This document shows positions 5,888 through 8,400 of a stretch of DNA of 8,400 nt, one piece after another; position 1 is the stretch's first letter, and each line of letters starts with the position of its first letter. The notes beneath the pieces are model-generated. The model made no database searches. It was not told where the DNA came from and was given only the letters and a program-made list of their open reading frames with translations. Made by a program: the position numbers and the translations under genes. Source of the DNA: Verrucomicrobiota bacterium (GTDB lineage Bacteria; Verrucomicrobiota; Verrucomicrobiia; Methylacidiphilales; Verrucolacustridaceae); contig RGGS01000043.1 in NCBI GenBank assembly GCA_010024525.1, positions 1 to 8,400 of the forward strand, in the 5' to 3' direction.

Positions 5888-6685
5888 ATGGAAAGGGTTA
5901 TTAATTTGGTGGGTCAAGTGGGGGGGATTTTTACCCACTCCTGCCGAACCGCCGGCGGAGTATTTCTACTGTTGGCCGACACCATCCGGACGATGTTTCG
6001 CTACCGGTTGCGCTGGGATCAGCTCCTGGAGCAGATGTATTTCATTGGAATCCGTTCGCAGGTGGTGGTCCTGACCACGGGGGCCTTCACCGGTGCGGTT
6101 TTTGCCGCCCAAGTGTGGTTTCAGTTCAAGCGTTTCGGCATGGAGTCCGCTATCGGTCCCACGGTCTCCATTGCCATGTGTCGGGAGCTGGGGCCGGTGC
6201 TTTGCTCATTGCTTTTGGCCGGCCGGGTGGGCGCGGCGATGGCCGCGGAATTGAGTTCGATGAAAATCACCGAGCAGGTGGACGCTTTGCGGGCCCTGGG
6301 GGTCTATCCGACCGAATACCTGATCGTTCCCCGTTTTCTTGCTTTGGTGATTTCGGCCCCGGTCCTGACGGGCATGGCCCTGGTGACCGGCATCGGAGTC
6401 GGCTACTTTGTGGCGGTCCAGATCTTCGGGGTGGACGGAGCCTACTATTGGGACAACACGATCAAGTACACCGACCGAAAGGATGTGCTGATTGCGCTGA
6501 TCAAGGCGGTCATCTTCGGGGTGATTATCGCTGCCATCGCCTGCCACAAGGGCATGAACTGCCCGCCGGGAACCGCCGGCGTGGGAAAAACCACCACCGA
6601 GGCAGTGGTCAACGCCTCCTTGGCCGTCCTAATCACCAACTTCTTCCTGACCGTGTTGCTGAACGCGATTCTTTATTCCAACTAG
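5888..6685 (+). CDS. mlaE: MlaE-type phospholipid ABC transporter permease
   Basis: Inner-membrane permease of the Mla lipid transport system, which moves phospholipids between the inner and outer membranes. The 265 aa length is typical. An amphipathic N-terminal part (1-50) precedes hydrophobic segments at about 55-78, 93-120, 145-180, 203-220 and 240-262. The family signature is clear: ELGPVL (100-105), AGRVGAAMAAEL (111-122) and EQVDALRALGV (129-139), with GTAGVGKTTTEAVV near the C-terminus. AGGA lies eight bases before the ATG. The mlaF gene follows after 7 bp, so the pair is surely co-transcribed. Confidence 0.95.
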   Translation: MERVINLVGQVGGIFTHSCRTAGGVFLLLADTIRTMFRYRLRWDQLLEQMYFIGIRSQVVVLTTGAFTGAVFAAQVWFQFKRFGMESAIGPTVSIAMCRELGPVLCSLLLAGRVGAAMAAELSSMKITEQVDALRALGVYPTEYLIVPRFLALVISAPVLTGMALVTGIGVGYFVAVQIFGVDGAYYWDNTIKYTDRKDVLIALIKAVIFGVIIAAIACHKGMNCPPGTAGVGKTTTEAVVNASLAVLITNFFLTVLLNAILYSN

Positions 6686-6692
6686 GCATCCC

Positions 6693-7439
6693 ATGCTGGA
6701 GCTGATCAATATCCGAAAGAGTCTGGGGGGGCAGGAGGTTTTGCGGGGGGTCAATCTCAAGGTCGGACCGGCGGAAAAGGTGGTTGTCATCGGGCGAAGC
6801 GGTTGCGGAAAGAGCGTCATGCTGAAACACATCATGGGGTTGCTGAAGCCGGATGCGGGTCAGGTCATCTTTGAAGGAACGCAACTCACGGCTTTAGGGG
6901 AAGAGGCGTGGAATCCCTACCGACGAAAAATCGGAATGCTTTTCCAGGGGGCGGCTCTCTTTGATTCCCTTTCCGTTTTTGACAATCTGGCTTTCCCGCT
7001 GAGAGAAGAGGGCGAGAAGAACGAGAAAGTTCTACGGGAGAAGGTGGCGGAGGCCCTGAAGATCGTTTCCCTTGGCGGGACGGAGGAAAAAATGCCCGCG
7101 GAGTTGAGCGGAGGCATGAAGAAGAGGGCCGCCCTGGCCCGGGCCATCATCCGAAAGCCGGACCTGATGATGTATGATGAGCCAACCACCGGTCTGGATC
7201 CCATCGTTGCGGACAGTATCAACCGCCTCATCCTGCATTTGGGCAAGATGTTTGGCATGGCCTCGATTGTTGTGACCCACGACATGACCAGTGCCCGGAT
7301 GGTCGGAGACCGGATTGCCTACCTGCATGAAGGGAAGATTTACTATGAGGGCACGCCGGAGCAGGTGGATCGGTGTGAGGATCCGCTGGTGCGCGACTTC
7401 GTTCGGGGGCATGCTCCGGGAATCGACGTCACCGGATAA
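6693..7439 (+). CDS. mlaF: MlaF-type ABC transporter ATPase
   Basis: Cytoplasmic ATPase that powers MlaE. All ABC elements are intact in the 248 aa protein: Walker A GRSGCGKS (34-41), Q-loop Gln85 in MLFQGAALFDSL, signature LSGGM (138-142), Walker B LMMYDE (158-163) with catalytic Glu163, D-loop GLDP (167-170) and H-loop His196 in VTHD. The FQGAALFDSLSVFDN stretch and the LSGGMKKRAALARA signature are typical of MlaF and related MCE-transporter ATPases rather than of general importers. The gene starts seven bases after mlaE, with AGG close before the ATG, and is followed by mlaD after 17 bp. Confidence 0.95.
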   Translation: MLELINIRKSLGGQEVLRGVNLKVGPAEKVVVIGRSGCGKSVMLKHIMGLLKPDAGQVIFEGTQLTALGEEAWNPYRRKIGMLFQGAALFDSLSVFDNLAFPLREEGEKNEKVLREKVAEALKIVSLGGTEEKMPAELSGGMKKRAALARAIIRKPDLMMYDEPTTGLDPIVADSINRLILHLGKMFGMASIVVTHDMTSARMVGDRIAYLHEGKIYYEGTPEQVDRCEDPLVRDFVRGHAPGIDVTG

Positions 7440-7456
7440 AAACAGAAAGGGAACCC

Positions 7457-8167
7457 ATGAAAGAAAACCAACTGGAGGTCAAAGTCGGCTTTTTTGTTCT
7501 GGCGGGACTTTTGGCCATCGCCTCCTTGGTTGTGGCGTTCGGGAAGTTTGGAAACTATTTCCGCCAAACCTACCCCATCATTGTCGAATTTGAGGACGCC
7601 CGGGACATTTTGAAAAATTCCAAGGTTCTCCTGCGGGGCGCCCAGATCGGCACGGTGGCGGACACGCCCAGTTATCATGTGGGGCAAAACTTTGTCGAGC
7701 TGGTCCTGAGAATCGATGCCGGCACCGAGCTTCCCACGGGATCCAAGTTCCGCATCGACCAATACGGCATGCTGGGGGACCGGTTCGTGCGAGTGGTTCC
7801 GCCCGAAAAGCCGGACGGAACTTTCTTGTCCGCCGGGGCCCGGGTCAAAGGGGAGCAGGAAGCGGGGTTGAACGCGGTCATGGCTTCGGCGGGCCCGGCC
7901 TTGGATGAGATCCGTTCAGCGGCCAAACGGGTCGATGAGTTCGCCAAATCCGCGACCGGACTTCTGAATGAAGCCCAGCAGGGCAAGGGGCCGCTCTACA
8001 CCCTGATGAAGGACGAAAAGATGGCCCGGGACATGAAAAACCTGATGGCGAACCTCAGAAAGCACGGGGTGCTCTTCTACAGTGACGACTCTAACAAGGG
8101 GGAAGATGAGGATGTCTCCAAAAAATCGGATAAAAAATCCGCCCCCAGCGACCGTTCACGGCCGTGA
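7457..8167 (+). CDS. mlaD: MlaD-like MCE-domain lipid-binding protein
   Basis: Substrate-binding subunit of the Mla transporter, anchored in the inner membrane with its MCE domain in the periplasm, where MlaD forms a hexameric ring. Of 236 aa, residues 11-29 form one membrane segment and about 38-115 the MCE domain, including EFEDARDILKNSKVLLRGAQIGTV (44-67) and the ending YGMLGDRFVRVVP. An alpha-helical part follows (about 135-203), then GVLFY (204-208) and a charged, Lys/Asp/Ser-rich tail (209-236) likely to be disordered. E. coli MlaD is shorter and lacks this tail. AAAGGGAA precedes the ATG closely. No mlaC or mlaB gene follows; the next gene is ispD-like, overlapping the stop codon. Confidence 0.93.
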   Translation: MKENQLEVKVGFFVLAGLLAIASLVVAFGKFGNYFRQTYPIIVEFEDARDILKNSKVLLRGAQIGTVADTPSYHVGQNFVELVLRIDAGTELPTGSKFRIDQYGMLGDRFVRVVPPEKPDGTFLSAGARVKGEQEAGLNAVMASAGPALDEIRSAAKRVDEFAKSATGLLNEAQQGKGPLYTLMKDEKMARDMKNLMANLRKHGVLFYSDDSNKGEDEDVSKKSDKKSAPSDRSRP

Positions 8168-8400
8168 AGCGGGACGCCGGGGCCATCCTCTTGGCCGCCG
8201 GGCAAGGGCGGCGTTTGGGGCACGATAAGTCGATTACCGAAATTGCGGGTCGCCCTGTTTTTGCCCATCCCATGGAAGCTTTGCTTGCCTCGGCCGGGAT
8301 TGGAACAGTGGTTTTGACGGTTCGGACCGATGTGAAGGAGGACGCCCGTCGTTGGGTGGATAAACATTTTCCAAACGATGGCGAACGGGTGAAGGTGATT
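8164..8400 (+). CDS. ispD: IspD-like nucleotidyltransferase, 5' part only
   Basis: The first 79 codons are present; the gene runs off the window. It resembles 2-C-methyl-D-erythritol 4-phosphate cytidylyltransferase, which activates MEP with CTP in the non-mevalonate isoprenoid pathway. The N-terminal nucleotide-binding loop reads AILLAAGQGRRLG (7-19), followed by Lys22, then AGRPVFAHPMEALLAS (28-43) and a TVVLTVR strand (48-54). IspD normally has P-K-Q/A after the loop; here it is D-K-S, so another nucleotidyltransferase of the same fold (sugar-phosphate or MobA-like) is possible. The start is GTG at 8164, sharing four bases (GTGA) with the mlaD stop, which implies translational coupling. 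No ATG is available nearby. Confidence 0.72.
   Translation, partial: MKRDAGAILLAAGQGRRLGHDKSITEIAGRPVFAHPMEALLASAGIGTVVLTVRTDVKEDARRWVDKHFPNDGERVKVI

Noticed and set aside
6115..6705. Open frame of 196 codons overlapping mlaE in another frame
   Set aside because: Gly/Arg/His-rich shadow of mlaE, which is complete and has the family signature.

Overview
The window is an ordinary-looking, densely packed bacterial chromosome segment, GC-rich by eye, carrying ten complete genes and one gene cut by the right edge. The MlaEFD-type lipid transporter points to a Gram-negative (diderm) cell. The mix of an IspD-like protein (MEP isoprenoid pathway), a YugP-type membrane metallopeptidase, a PPi-like ATP phosphofructokinase and a yeast-type cytosine deaminase would fit Verrucomicrobiota or another PVC-group bacterium. 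That placement is inference from protein style only. I see no mobile element, CRISPR array, complete RNA gene or phage gene.

Left part (1-2332): a phosphofructokinase gene on the minus strand is divergent from a small cytosine deaminase gene on the plus strand, with an 86 bp shared intergenic region once the fructokinase start is moved to a GTG at 1240. The deaminase matches yeast Fcy1 along its whole length and is not related to bacterial CodA. It converges on hpt (hypoxanthine phosphoribosyltransferase, minus), so a pyrimidine-base and a purine-base salvage enzyme sit side by side.

Middle (2329-5039, all minus): aspartate aminotransferase (aspC), an 80 bp gap with a hairpin, a YugP-like membrane zinc peptidase, an AT-rich 114 bp gap, then an exported helical/TPR-like protein of unknown function whose stop overlaps the hpt start by GTGA. 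The exported protein appears to start at a CTG codon, because the only good ribosome binding site sits right before it and an in-frame stop lies just upstream.

Right part (5187-8400, all plus): a HAD phosphatase gene, divergent from aspC, leads a tight row mlaE-mlaF-mlaD-ispD (gaps of 32, 7 and 17 bp, then a 4 bp GTGA overlap). MlaE (permease), MlaF (ATPase) and MlaD (MCE protein) would form an inner-membrane complex moving phospholipids between inner and outer membranes. ispD begins isoprenoid precursor synthesis and is cut at the window edge. A 12-pair imperfect hairpin lies in the HAD/aspC divergent region.

I did not find a clearly new multi-gene system. The items most worth a second look are the Fcy1-type deaminase, the predicted CTG start, the G/K active-site combination in the phosphofructokinase, and the HAD-Mla-IspD operon.
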